DNA from: Uliginosibacterium gangwonense DSM 18521
GTDB taxonomy: Bacteria > Pseudomonadota > Gammaproteobacteria > Burkholderiales > Rhodocyclaceae
Assembly: GCF_000373965.1 (NCBI RefSeq)
Contig: NZ_KB892834.1
Location: 116,600 to 180,599 of the forward strand
Direction of reading: 5' to 3'
DNA: 64,000 nucleotides
Below the pieces are notes generated by a model that saw only the letters and a program-made list of their open reading frames with translations, had not been told where the DNA came from and searched no databases. The position numbers were made by a program, and so were the translations under genes. This document shows positions 35,677-45,069 of this stretch, one piece after another; the stretch's first letter is position 1, and each line of letters starts with the position of its first letter.

Positions 35677-35825
35677 CATCAGCCTCCATCTTATAGCGTG
35701 GCACGAAACCACTTTTGAAATATGGTTTTATACCAACAGCTTAAGTTGTGAAGCCAACTCGCCCATTCGGGTGCAGTTATTTTGGGTTAACGCCTAGCGG
35801 AATTCCGTGCTGCATTGCAGCAATA

Positions 35826-36248
35826 TTAGCCTACTGCAGCAATGCCGACACACTTGGGCTGCGAGGTTTGCTGCATCTGGAACGCGAGTGCGGCATCCAG
35901 CGTGGTGGAATGGCGTTCAAACCAACGCGCCAGGGTTTCCGTCAGCTCACGCCCGCTGCCAGCCTTCCCTCCCCGGAGGTCTTCATGAGCCTGGCGCAGC
36001 AGCGCCATGACTTCGTCATGGTCACGCAGATGCTTTTCCGGGTTAGGCAGGGAAAATAGCTGCATCCATCGGGCCTCTTGTGCGAAATGATCTTCGCAGT
36101 GGGCTTGTAATCGGTTCAGGTGATGGAGTTCTTCCTGATCACTGGCCTCTGCCAGTTGATTGATCAGCACTACAAATTCACGATGTGCGCCATCCATTGC
36201 GCCAGCCTGCAATGCGTGGCGGCTGTTTTGCCAAACTAGTTTACTCAT
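35826..36248 (-). CDS. Bacteriohemerythrin, second copy
   Basis: 140 residues, with the same ligand plan as its neighbour: GAHREF, LQAHCEDHFAQEARWMQ, HLRDHDEVM and ERHSTTLDAAL. Both end in a Pro/Ala-Ala-Val-Gly-like tail (IPAVG versus IAAVG), which supports duplication. GGAG sits 6 bases before the ATG at 36248. About 150 bases separate the two, so each may have its own promoter. Confidence 0.87.
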   Translation of the reverse strand: MSKLVWQNSRHALQAGAMDGAHREFVVLINQLAEASDQEELHHLNRLQAHCEDHFAQEARWMQLFSLPNPEKHLRDHDEVMALLRQAHEDLRGGKAGSGRELTETLARWFERHSTTLDAALAFQMQQTSQPKCVGIAAVG

Positions 36249-36567
36249 GATTATCTCCATCTGGGTTTATGGGTGCCAGAGCAAGGCTGGCATAAGGCTT
36301 TTTGCCCCTTATTTCCCTACAGCGTAGCAGGCCTTTGCGGGCCAGACTACGCCTTTAGATAGAGTTTTTTGTAGAAAATACGCAGGCACAATGAGGTTTT
36401 GTGACAAACCATCCTCAGCGCACATGCGGCACCGCAACATCACGCCTCTATGAATTAGGCATAAACCATGAAGATACGGATATTGCCAATATCATGCAGT
36501 GCAGCAACACCCCTCTGTTGTGCACCAAAAATCGGCGCATGGGAATACCCTGATGCCCTCCCGTACT
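36249..36567. other. Intergenic stretch of about 320 bases
   Basis: No gene seen. It should contain the promoter of the second hemerythrin gene. A 17-base sequence at 36486-36502 recurs exactly at 56239-56255. Confidence 0.5.
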
Positions 36568-37347
36568 CTAGGGATATTGGAAGGCTTTTACCAAGGTGAG
36601 GTCACCAGGTTTGCGCATGGGGACGCGGAAAACCTGTTGTTTTTCACGGGGAGTCCCTTCGTCGGTAATGATGGCGACCTGGGCCACGGTAATGTCTTCG
36701 TGGCGCGCGCCCTCTTCTTCCCCATAGAAACCCGCACCGAAATAATTCACGTAGACCAGATAGGTGCCGTGCTGTTGGGATGGGCTGGCAATGATCTCCG
36801 GCCCGTAGCCCCCTGTCACGTCAACGTCCAGCGCAGTGCCGTCCCTGGCCTCACGTGCACCATAGAATACGTGTTCGCCTGAGGGGGTTACCAGGTGCAG
36901 GTCCAGGTCGGTGCCATCGCTATCCCATGAGAGCACGACCCGCACATGTGGGCGGTTACGGCCCGCATAGCTCTCGTAGCTTTGCACCCGGCGACGCTCG
37001 CCATTGGGGCCGCGCACTTCAACGCTGTTGCTGCCCGAAGGGAAGGCGTAAGGACGGGCGAAGTGGCCGTCGTCCTCAATGCGCTGCGGCATGGCCACCC
37101 CATTGACCACCAAGGTGGCTGGCGGCGATTTTTTGGGCGCATTGGCGATGTGCCCGCTGATGATACTGGCGTAGGCACGGGCGTTGCGCACATTGACCTT
37201 GACTGCCGGGTAGGTCACGGTTTGCATGAAGGCGGCGTCTTCATTGGCGCTGTTGTGCCAGCCGCCAATCGGGGCATCGAGACTGACATTGCCAGCCTGC
37301 GCACCAGCCGTAGCCAGCAACAGAAGTAGAGGGAGGAGCTTGTGCAT
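36568..37347 (-). CDS. YfaP-like periplasmic protein (DUF2135), second copy
   Basis: 259 residues with a signal peptide (ending AQAG). The DUF2135 core reads VRVVLSWDSDGTDLDLHLVT, GEHVFYG, GPEII and GTYLVYVNYFG, a beta-sandwich common in exported proteins. It is the last gene of the macroglobulin operon and a paralog of the upstream gene, 31 bases away. The start may be the ATG at 37347 or one at 37353. Role unknown; it probably works with the YfaS-type protein. Confidence 0.85.
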   Translation of the reverse strand: MHKLLPLLLLLATAGAQAGNVSLDAPIGGWHNSANEDAAFMQTVTYPAVKVNVRNARAYASIISGHIANAPKKSPPATLVVNGVAMPQRIEDDGHFARPYAFPSGSNSVEVRGPNGERRRVQSYESYAGRNRPHVRVVLSWDSDGTDLDLHLVTPSGEHVFYGAREARDGTALDVDVTGGYGPEIIASPSQQHGTYLVYVNYFGAGFYGEEEGARHEDITVAQVAIITDEGTPREKQQVFRVPMRKPGDLTLVKAFQYP

Positions 37348-37378
37348 GGGCATTCTCGCTTGAATCCTGCTGTTTCAA

Positions 37379-38161
37379 TTACATGCGCATGGTACGCGCA
37401 AGCACCAGATCGCCAATCTTGCGCAAAGGCACCACAAAGGTTTCACGTTTCTCATTCGGGGTGTTCTCGTAACTCACGAATGTAACCACGCAGGTGATGA
37501 GCTGTTGTTCATGGGCATCGGGCTCAAAGTTGTAACCCCCTGCGTTAAAGTTGCCCCAATAGTTGATATAGAACAGCCAGGTGCCCGGCATGGGTGCCAC
37601 GGTCGAGAAAATCTCCGGCCCGGCACCATCGACGCTATCCACATCCAGCCCGCCAGTCTTCATGAGCGGTTGTGCCCAGAAGGCGTGTTCGCCTGCGGGG
37701 CTGATCACATGCATGTCGACCTCGGCGCTGGGGTCATCCCAAGACAGAATGACGCGCAGCTTGGCGTGGGGCTTGGAATAATCCGTCTCATAGAACTGGA
37801 GGCGACGGCGTTCGCGGCCATCCGGGCTACGGATCTCCACGCTGTTGGACCCTGGCCCGAATGCCCAGGGGCGCGAGAAACGCCCTTGTTCGTCGGTATA
37901 AAGCGGCATGGCCGAACCATTGACGATCAATGTGTGAGGCTGTCGGCTTTTGCCCGCAGCCTTGATCTTGCCTTCGATCATGGTGCGAAAGCGCTGGGCG
38001 CCCCGGTCCACCGGTGGTTTGGGGTACGCAGCCGAATAGCGTCCTGCATCGTCTGCGAGCTTGCCACTGCGCCAGCCGCCCTGGGGGCCATCCAGCACGA
38101 TCTCGGCGTGGGCCAGCAGGTGCCAGCCACACAGGCAGAGCAGGAGGAAATAGCGAATCAT
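37379..38161 (-). CDS. yfaP: YfaP-like periplasmic protein (DUF2135)
   Basis: 260 residues with a signal peptide (ending AHA). The DUF2135 core reads LRVILSWDDPSAEVDMHVIS, GEHAFWA, GPEIF and GTWLFYINYWGN. The ATG at 38161 overlaps the upstream stop (TGATG) with GGAGG 7 bases before. In the E. coli operon yfaP occupies this position after yfaQ; here it is duplicated. Confidence 0.87.
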   Translation of the reverse strand: MIRYFLLLCLCGWHLLAHAEIVLDGPQGGWRSGKLADDAGRYSAAYPKPPVDRGAQRFRTMIEGKIKAAGKSRQPHTLIVNGSAMPLYTDEQGRFSRPWAFGPGSNSVEIRSPDGRERRRLQFYETDYSKPHAKLRVILSWDDPSAEVDMHVISPAGEHAFWAQPLMKTGGLDVDSVDGAGPEIFSTVAPMPGTWLFYINYWGNFNAGGYNFEPDAHEQQLITCVVTFVSYENTPNEKRETFVVPLRKIGDLVLARTMRM

Positions 38162-39879
38162 CAATGCACCTCCATAATCAGTTGCCGCGCCAGCCGTTCG
38201 ACCAAGACTTCGTCGTAGGCACGCGGGTGCCCCTCGAACGCCAGATGCAGGTATTCATGTGCCAGGGCGATGCGGTCTTCCTGGCTGGCCCAGCCGCGTA
38301 CATGCAGGCGGTGCCTGTCGGTATCGGCAAAGGGACGTTCAGCGCCGGTCAGGCAAATCGTAGGCAGCGTTTCCGGCTCGACATAACCTTCTTCACGCTC
38401 CAGACGATTGCGCCAACGCGGCACGTTGTCTTTCAACCAGCGCTGGGCCTGGGTTGCCACCACGCAGTCATTTTCCTGGCGGGAAGCAATCCCCCCGAGG
38501 CTGGCCGCCGGAAAAGCCTGCGCCAGAATGCGCTCAAAGCCCAGGCCCTGCTCGGCCTGCTCACGCGCACGCCGCCATGAGAGAATCCCTGGCGCATCCC
38601 GATCTGTGTGGTAGCGGACAGGTGCCCCACGCAAAACAAGGTCGGTGCTCCAATCCGCAATCTGTCTGGCCGCACGCCCTGGTGGACGTGGCCCGACACG
38701 CTGAGTCGCGCTGCTGTCGCGGATCACATAACACCCGGCACGACGTTCGGCCTGCTGGACCAGATAACTGCGGGCTGCGACAGCCAGCGCCTGCGCTGCG
38801 GCCTGGGGTTGCGAGCTGCCCTCACGCTCCACCACGCGTGCAACATAGTCGTTCAAACCCAGACGCCCGCGTACAACCCACGCCCCCTGCTCGCGTACCA
38901 GACGCAATTCGCCGTGAGCGCTGAAAGGCAGGCTGGTGCCTTTGGTGAAGACGGCGAGAAAGTCGCCTTCCAGACGACCTGGCTTCGCTGGCTCGCGCCC
39001 AGGCATGCTCAGCACAGCGCTCAGCGGGTAGCGATCAAAAAAACGCACTTCAACGCAACTGGCATCATCGGGCACATGCATCTGGGTCAGATAGTCCTGC
39101 AATGCGGGGGCAGCCTTGCGCAAGACCTCAATCCCGGCACCCGTGCCGCCCAACCAGAAAGGGCGGCCATCGGCCAGCCAACCGGCAGCGCCCCCCAGAT
39201 GCATGCCGGGGTGCTGCGGATCAGGCATGGTCCAAGTTTTACCGCGCAGCAAGCCACCGTAAGCTTCAATGGCGCCGCCTGCATTCGGGCGGGTCAGCAC
39301 CCCCAGCAGTGTTTGTGCGGATTGTTGGCGGGCTTCTTCAGGGAAGGCATCCAGCGCGGCCAGCAGGCTATCAACCGACACGCGGGTGTCCTCACGCAGT
39401 CGGGATAATTGCTGGAGCCACTCCGGCGCACCACGCTCACGCCAGAAATTCTGCCAGGACTGGGTCTTCAAGCTCAAGCGCTGCGGCTCGAAATACAAGC
39501 CGCAGGAGCGTTGCAAGGCTTCTTCCCGCCCGATGTGCCCACCGGGCTCACAGCAATACACTTCCTCGCGGTCTTTGCCATGACATTGGTAATCGCCGCT
39601 TTCCTTGCGCTGCGCAACCAGATAGCCGTATACAAACAGCTTCCACACGCTCCCCAAGGGCGCGCTTGGCATGACTACGCCATTTGCATTTTGCATACCT
39701 TGCAGATCCAGCAGGCTGAGCGTCGTCTGGCCCTGGTCACGTGTAGCAAACAGCGTATTGCCTGCTTGCGGCGCAGCCCAGGCGGATGCCCCCAGCACCA
39801 ACCCGAGCAGGCCAAACACGCCAATGGCGCCACGGATAGCCGGGCGCCAAGGCAGGCTTATTCGACGACGATATTCCAT
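38161..39879 (-). CDS. yfaQ: YfaQ-like protein (DUF2300) with transpeptidase-like and SpoIID-like regions
   Basis: 572 residues with an N-terminal membrane anchor or signal (17-36). The first half looks like a degenerate penicillin-binding fold: S77-x-x-K80 in LGSVWK, SCG at 125-127 in place of SxN, and KTWT at 214-217 in place of KTGT, followed by AGWLADGRPFWLGG. The second half has a SpoIID/LytB-like signature near 340-425 (LNDYVARVVERE, AAAQALAVAARSYL, YHTDRD). This suggests peptidoglycan binding or cleavage in the periplasm. The 3' end overlaps yfaP and the 5' end overlaps yfaS. Confidence 0.87.
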   Translation of the reverse strand: MEYRRRISLPWRPAIRGAIGVFGLLGLVLGASAWAAPQAGNTLFATRDQGQTTLSLLDLQGMQNANGVVMPSAPLGSVWKLFVYGYLVAQRKESGDYQCHGKDREEVYCCEPGGHIGREEALQRSCGLYFEPQRLSLKTQSWQNFWRERGAPEWLQQLSRLREDTRVSVDSLLAALDAFPEEARQQSAQTLLGVLTRPNAGGAIEAYGGLLRGKTWTMPDPQHPGMHLGGAAGWLADGRPFWLGGTGAGIEVLRKAAPALQDYLTQMHVPDDASCVEVRFFDRYPLSAVLSMPGREPAKPGRLEGDFLAVFTKGTSLPFSAHGELRLVREQGAWVVRGRLGLNDYVARVVEREGSSQPQAAAQALAVAARSYLVQQAERRAGCYVIRDSSATQRVGPRPPGRAARQIADWSTDLVLRGAPVRYHTDRDAPGILSWRRAREQAEQGLGFERILAQAFPAASLGGIASRQENDCVVATQAQRWLKDNVPRWRNRLEREEGYVEPETLPTICLTGAERPFADTDRHRLHVRGWASQEDRIALAHEYLHLAFEGHPRAYDEVLVERLARQLIMEVH

Positions 39880-42800
39880 CCAGCTTTGCCTTCGTTCTGG
39901 AACGCCTTGTCTGAGGGCTGATACATGCGATAGAAACGCACGGGCGGCAGGCTGAACTTGCCACGCGTACCGAAGCGCACAAGTTGACGCACCCTCACCG
40001 GTTGGTCCAAAGATTCCACCGGCACGCCATATGACAGACTACCCATCTGATATGCCAGACGCCGCAGCGGCTGATAACCGGCCTCTTCGCCTTGCAGGCC
40101 CTTGATCTGCAAACCCCAGGCAGTGGCTTCCACATCGGCCCCCGGCGGCAGCGGCACTTCCACAATGCCAAAGCGCTGGAGTCCGGATTTGGAACTCAGC
40201 TCCACCTCGTCGATATACAGCTCATCAGTTTTCAGGGCTTGCCCCTGGCGCACCGGCTCAACCTTGAATTGCAGGGTTTCACCATCCGCCACCAGACGAT
40301 ACAGGCGGCGCTCCACCTGCACCGGCAAACGGTGAGGCTCAGCCGCATCGACTTCGTAACGCAGGATGGCCACGGGCGAATCCTTGGCCCCTACACTGGC
40401 GGGCACTTCCTTGAGGGTCAGCGCCTCGGGCAGCTTGGCCGCTTCCCAACGCCACAGGCTGCGTCCGCTCAGCGTGGCGCGGGATTGCCAACCCTCCGGC
40501 ACCATGCCGGTGGGGCGTGCAGCAGGCCCACCCATCACACTCTTCTGCAACCATACCAACGTCATGGCGCGTTCCAGGGTCGGCATGCTGGCGGACACAC
40601 TTGCCAGAATGTCCCCCGCATCTACACCCTCTGGCGCCTGCCCTTGCAAAAGCAGCAGGGCGCGCACGAAAGGCGAGGTGCTGTTACGTAGCGCCGCGAC
40701 GGCAGCCGCCGCTTGCGGACGGGCAGGCTGAGCGAGTTCCCGATGCAGTTGGGCCACAATCAACTCTGCCACCTGCAGACCCTGGGTGCTTTCGGGAGCA
40801 GCCATCACTAGGCTGTCGGTATCGCGCAAGCGCATGTCATGCAGCTTGGCGGCATCGATATCGGTCTCGACTCCTTGCAACAAGGTCTGCACCGGCTGGC
40901 CCATCTGGTGCATCCACCACAGCAGCAGCGCACGGCGCAGCACGGGTTCTTCCGCACCATGCTTGCTGTAGACCTGGATCAGATTTTCCCAATGCTCTGG
41001 TGGCAGTTTGATGCCCAGTGCGCGGCTGGCGTACCAGTCTGCAAAATAAGCGTAGCCAGTCAGGAAGGCCGAATCCTTGGTGCCATAGCCCCACCAGCCG
41101 AACACGGCATCCGGCCCGGCCAGCGCGATCAGACGCTGACGCTGGGTCTGCAACATCTGGCTGATTGGCTGCGAGTAGATCGTATCCGCCCCGGTGCCTT
41201 CGGGCAGGCTCTGGTATGCCAGCGTCAAGGGAATCAGACGCGAAGCGGTCTGCTCCACACACCCCCAAGGATATTCGATCAGGTCATCGGCCACCTGCAT
41301 GAAGTGCTGGGCGGCCCCGCTGGCAAAGGACACCTGAAGGTTGCGCGCCCCCGCAGGCACTTGCAAAGGCGTGCTCTTGCCCTGCAAAGGAACAACCTGC
41401 TGTTGCTGTGAAGTCCAGTTGCCGGACGCCACATCCAGTTTGACCTGGAGGCGGTCAAGCACCTTGCCACCGACGGCCAGTTGCACATCCACCGCACCCG
41501 CCACCACCTGCTTGATGGGCAGATTGACGAAGTTCGGCCCCGGCGCCAGTTTGATGCTCTTGCGCTGGTCAAGCCCGCCGCCCGCCAGAATCAGCTCTGC
41601 ATCCTGCGCCTGCTTGCCACGGTTGAACAGGACGAGGTCCACCACCGGCTGGTCGCTGCCACGGAAGCTGCGTGGCCCAGTCCATTTCACATAGGCAGCC
41701 TTGTCGGAGAGGACATATTGGGTCTTCTGCCCAACTACGCCATCAGCATTATTTGCACGCACCGTGATGCGCCAGCGGGTAAGCGAATCCGGCATGACAA
41801 AAGAGAATCGAACACGGCCATTGGCATCCGTGGTGAGTTTCGGTTGCCATGCTGCAGTATCCACATCATCACGACGCGGGCGCTCCAGCACCTTCACGCC
41901 ACGTTCGGCATAGCGGTTGGCTGCAGGTGCGTTGCGCGAATAGTTACGTGCCATGTCGTAGGTAATGAACGACAGGCTGGCCGCAGTGCGGACATTATTG
42001 CGACGCACGTGGTAGAAGAACTCAGTGATCGGCGGCGCAATTTCCGGTTGCAGTACATAGATCATTTCATCAACTACGCTCACCACCAGTTGCGAGGGCG
42101 CACCCTTGCCATTGAGGCTGCTGGTGATGTCCACATTCACCGTTTCACCCGGCGCATACACGGCACGTTCAGGCTTGATATCCAGCGCCAGAGAAGGCTG
42201 CTCGACCACCAGACCGGCATTCGAGAAAACATAATCCGCGCCCTGCGTGTAGAGAACAGAGAAGGTGATGTTGGGCGAGAAGGTATCGCGGATCGGGATA
42301 CGCACCTTCCATTGCGTGGGCGAAATCTTGCTGACCTGCGCCCAATCGGCCCCTCGGGACAGCAGCGCGTGCTGCTCGACGCTGTCGCGTTCCAGGGTCA
42401 GCAAGGCTTCCTGCACCGGCACAGGGAAGGTCACCAGGGCTTCGGCCGTATCACCCGCCTTGAAACGATCCTTGTCCAACACAATTTCCACACTACCAGG
42501 CGTGGCCTGCATGCCATTGCCCGCTACCCAGTGGCTGGTGGCCCCCAACAGGTTGCCCTTGGCATCGCGGATGCCAACGGTATAACTACCGGGTTGTGTG
42601 AGCTTGACTGGCAGATGCTTGGCACCTGCAGCAATGTCACCACCAATCTTCTCGCGGGACTCCAGCTTGATTGCTTCCCACTTGGCGGGAGGATTGCCCC
42701 CCTCGCCCAAGGACTGAAGCGCAAAATCAACCGTGTCACCCACCTGGGTGAAATGCTTGGTGCTGACAAGCTTCCAGGGGTTGGCTCCACGCTCGACCAG

Positions 42801-44486
42801 GAACTCGCGGGTGATCTTGACGCGATACGCAGCACCGTCGCTGGCCAGTACCGTCACGGCATAGCGACTGGGGTCGGTAGCGGGGGGCAGCTTGAGTGCG
42901 GCAACCCCGCTGCCATCGGCAACCAGTTCCTGCTGCTCAAGCTTCACCGGGAATTGTCCGGCATATTGCATCTCGCCATCGACCATGGTGATCTGCTGCG
43001 CACGCACGGACAAGGTCAGGTGGGCATTGGCCACCGGTTTGCCATCGGGATAAGTCAGGCGGATCTTGCCGGTGATCGGCTCATTGGTATGCAGATCCTC
43101 CTTGTCCATCAGGAGATTGATGTCAAAGTGCGGCTTGATGTATTCGGCCACCCGGAATGCAGCGCCGTACACATCACCGTTGTAGTTGATCTTGATGTCA
43201 TACCCACCGGCAGGCGCATTGGCAGGCAGGCGGAAACGCGTATCCGTACCGCCATCACCCTTGAAGGCGAGCTTGCGGGAGAATAGCGCCGTGCCATTGG
43301 CATCGAACACATCCACATCAATCTGCGCGTCCTGCGCGGCCTTGGAGTGGCGTGCATCGGTAAACTCGCGCCCCAACACCTTGAGCATCACCTCATCGCC
43401 AGGGCGATACAGTGGACGATCGGTAAAGGCATACAGCTTGGTGTTGTAGATTTCAGAGTCGTAATAGAAGTTCTCGGAAACGAAGACCCCGCCTTTGTCA
43501 TCCTGACCGATCAGGTAGGAGCGCTCGGGGCTGGAATGGCTCATCCGGGCAATCCCGTCTCGGTCGGTTTCTGCCGACGCCAGCATTCCCACCCCGTCGG
43601 TCCAGCGCAAGGTGGCGGCAGAAACCGGCTTGCCGCTGCGGCGATCCGCCGTCCACACCAGCATCTCACCGCTGGAGGTCTTGGTGATCGCCTGGGTGTT
43701 GCTCACAAAAACAAGGGTCTGGGCGCGGTGGGCGCCCACGATGCCTTCAACCAGATACAGGCCGGGCTGGAGTTTGCCCAGCGGCACCATCACGTTGCCC
43801 GCAGAAATCGGCATGAATTCGCTGCTGCTGCCGGGCAACTTGGCATCCTTGGGCGGCTGGATCGGCTGGGCCCGCATCACCGGGTAGCGGAAACTCGTTA
43901 CCAGATCGAAGCCTTCCAGGGGCTTGAACGGATTGGGTTTGCCGAATTCGGGCGACACGTGCATCTGCTCGCCAAACGCAAGTTGAGGCTGGGCCTCGGT
44001 TGCAGCCTTGCGCAAGGTGAAGGAGACAATACGCTGCCAGGCCCGGCGGGATTCCTTGTACCAGCGATCCCAGATCTGGGTCAGGGTATTGGCCAGCCCC
44101 TCGCCCGCATAGCGCCCCTTGACGCTGGGGCGGTGCAGATTCTTTTGCTGTTGCAGGAATTCCAACGGCTTGGGGACACGGTAGATCACAATGTCCACGC
44201 CACCGTAGCGAGCCATCTCACCTTCCTGCGCGGCACCGGGCACCTCGACGCGCACACGGGCTGTGTCCTCGCTCCCCCAGGTTGCATCCGAGAGCAGAAA
44301 GAAAGGCTCGCCCTGAATCGGTGCATAGCCACTGGCTTCCACCGTCTGCAAACCGCCAGGGCTGGCGGTCACAGGGTTCTGTTTGGCTTGTACGCCCGTG
44401 GCGATCAGGCCGCCAAGAACGAGAACCGATAGATACCTGCAAAATTGGGATTGCCATCCAGAGGTCGCCACCGCGTATCCTTCCAT
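39858..44486 (-). CDS. yfaS: Alpha-2-macroglobulin family protein (YfaS/MagD type)
   Basis: 1542 residues with an N-terminal signal or anchor. Macroglobulin domains come first (LYAFTDRPLYRPGDEV near 352, KIRLTYPDGKPVANA), then the A2M core (WQPKLTTDANGRVRFSFVMP, TRWRITVRA) and a thioester-domain-like alpha barrel. The barrel contains GCVEQTASRLIPL with Cys1076 and Gln1079, the CxEQ arrangement of a thioester. From memory, operon-type bacterial macroglobulins are usually described as lacking it. The protein may trap proteases in the periplasm. The start overlaps yfaT by 82 bases; AAGGA is about 9 bases upstream. Confidence 0.92.
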   Translation of the reverse strand: MEGYAVATSGWQSQFCRYLSVLVLGGLIATGVQAKQNPVTASPGGLQTVEASGYAPIQGEPFFLLSDATWGSEDTARVRVEVPGAAQEGEMARYGGVDIVIYRVPKPLEFLQQQKNLHRPSVKGRYAGEGLANTLTQIWDRWYKESRRAWQRIVSFTLRKAATEAQPQLAFGEQMHVSPEFGKPNPFKPLEGFDLVTSFRYPVMRAQPIQPPKDAKLPGSSSEFMPISAGNVMVPLGKLQPGLYLVEGIVGAHRAQTLVFVSNTQAITKTSSGEMLVWTADRRSGKPVSAATLRWTDGVGMLASAETDRDGIARMSHSSPERSYLIGQDDKGGVFVSENFYYDSEIYNTKLYAFTDRPLYRPGDEVMLKVLGREFTDARHSKAAQDAQIDVDVFDANGTALFSRKLAFKGDGGTDTRFRLPANAPAGGYDIKINYNGDVYGAAFRVAEYIKPHFDINLLMDKEDLHTNEPITGKIRLTYPDGKPVANAHLTLSVRAQQITMVDGEMQYAGQFPVKLEQQELVADGSGVAALKLPPATDPSRYAVTVLASDGAAYRVKITREFLVERGANPWKLVSTKHFTQVGDTVDFALQSLGEGGNPPAKWEAIKLESREKIGGDIAAGAKHLPVKLTQPGSYTVGIRDAKGNLLGATSHWVAGNGMQATPGSVEIVLDKDRFKAGDTAEALVTFPVPVQEALLTLERDSVEQHALLSRGADWAQVSKISPTQWKVRIPIRDTFSPNITFSVLYTQGADYVFSNAGLVVEQPSLALDIKPERAVYAPGETVNVDITSSLNGKGAPSQLVVSVVDEMIYVLQPEIAPPITEFFYHVRRNNVRTAASLSFITYDMARNYSRNAPAANRYAERGVKVLERPRRDDVDTAAWQPKLTTDANGRVRFSFVMPDSLTRWRITVRANNADGVVGQKTQYVLSDKAAYVKWTGPRSFRGSDQPVVDLVLFNRGKQAQDAELILAGGGLDQRKSIKLAPGPNFVNLPIKQVVAGAVDVQLAVGGKVLDRLQVKLDVASGNWTSQQQQVVPLQGKSTPLQVPAGARNLQVSFASGAAQHFMQVADDLIEYPWGCVEQTASRLIPLTLAYQSLPEGTGADTIYSQPISQMLQTQRQRLIALAGPDAVFGWWGYGTKDSAFLTGYAYFADWYASRALGIKLPPEHWENLIQVYSKHGAEEPVLRRALLLWWMHQMGQPVQTLLQGVETDIDAAKLHDMRLRDTDSLVMAAPESTQGLQVAELIVAQLHRELAQPARPQAAAAVAALRNSTSPFVRALLLLQGQAPEGVDAGDILASVSASMPTLERAMTLVWLQKSVMGGPAARPTGMVPEGWQSRATLSGRSLWRWEAAKLPEALTLKEVPASVGAKDSPVAILRYEVDAAEPHRLPVQVERRLYRLVADGETLQFKVEPVRQGQALKTDELYIDEVELSSKSGLQRFGIVEVPLPPGADVEATAWGLQIKGLQGEEAGYQPLRRLAYQMGSLSYGVPVESLDQPVRVRQLVRFGTRGKFSLPPVRFYRMYQPSDKAFQNEGKAGWNIVVE

Positions 44487-45067
44487 TGCAAGAGATCCTT
44501 GATCGATACGGCACGCATGCCGTTATCATTTTCCGTGACAGTGCCGGTGTGGTATGCCACCCAGCCCCCCATCCACACCATCAAATGCTGGTCATCGCCC
44601 TGGTCAAAGAACAGCAGGTCGCCCGCCTGGGCCTGCGCGTAGTCTTTGCCCATGAAGCGGCTGTTATGTTGCACGAGTGCTACCGCGCTGGCATAGGCCG
44701 ACATTTCACCCTTCTCGGTGAGCCAGCGGTTACGCAGCGATTGGCGCTGTGCTTCATTCAACTCGATTGGCGGAGGCAGACTCACGCCGACAAAGCCATT
44801 TTTCTGCCGCCACGCATCGTCATGCACCGAAAAGGCTTCTGTCGACGCAAAACGCACCAAACCGGCGCAATCCCGCTGTGTCCAGCGCGGGTTGGGGTGC
44901 CGCACCTGCTCCTCAACCAAGCGGACCAGCCAGGCGCGAAACCGCCTCGACTGCTCGCGCCCAAGCTGCGAACCCACCGGCGGGTCCCCGGCCTGCAAGG
45001 CGCGGGCCAGCCCCGGGCACGCCAGTGCAGCACACCCGGCCAGGAACATGCGGCGGTGCATGCTCAC
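44405..45067 (-). CDS. yfaT: YfaT-like exported protein (DUF1175)
   Basis: 220 residues with a signal sequence carrying a lipobox-like LAGC. The body shows NlpC/P60-like features: Cys67 in RDCAGLVRF and His161 in GDLLFFDQGDDQHLMVWMG, followed by WVAYHTG. This would make it a papain-like peptidase or a relative. The start is unclear: GTG at 45073 overlaps the yfaA stop, GTG at 45067 has the best spacing from GAGGG, and ATG at 45061 is a third choice. It lies between yfaA and yfaS as in E. coli. Confidence 0.85.
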   Translation of the reverse strand: MSMHRRMFLAGCAALACPGLARALQAGDPPVGSQLGREQSRRFRAWLVRLVEEQVRHPNPRWTQRDCAGLVRFASTEAFSVHDDAWRQKNGFVGVSLPPPIELNEAQRQSLRNRWLTEKGEMSAYASAVALVQHNSRFMGKDYAQAQAGDLLFFDQGDDQHLMVWMGGWVAYHTGTVTENDNGMRAVSIKDLLQWKDTRWRPLDGNPNFAGIYRFSFLAA

Positions 45068-45069
45068 GC

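Noticed and set aside
41481-43286. 601-codon frame antisense to yfaS
   Set aside because: Long antisense frames are common in high-GC genes; the yfaS frame is clearly the coding one by domain content.
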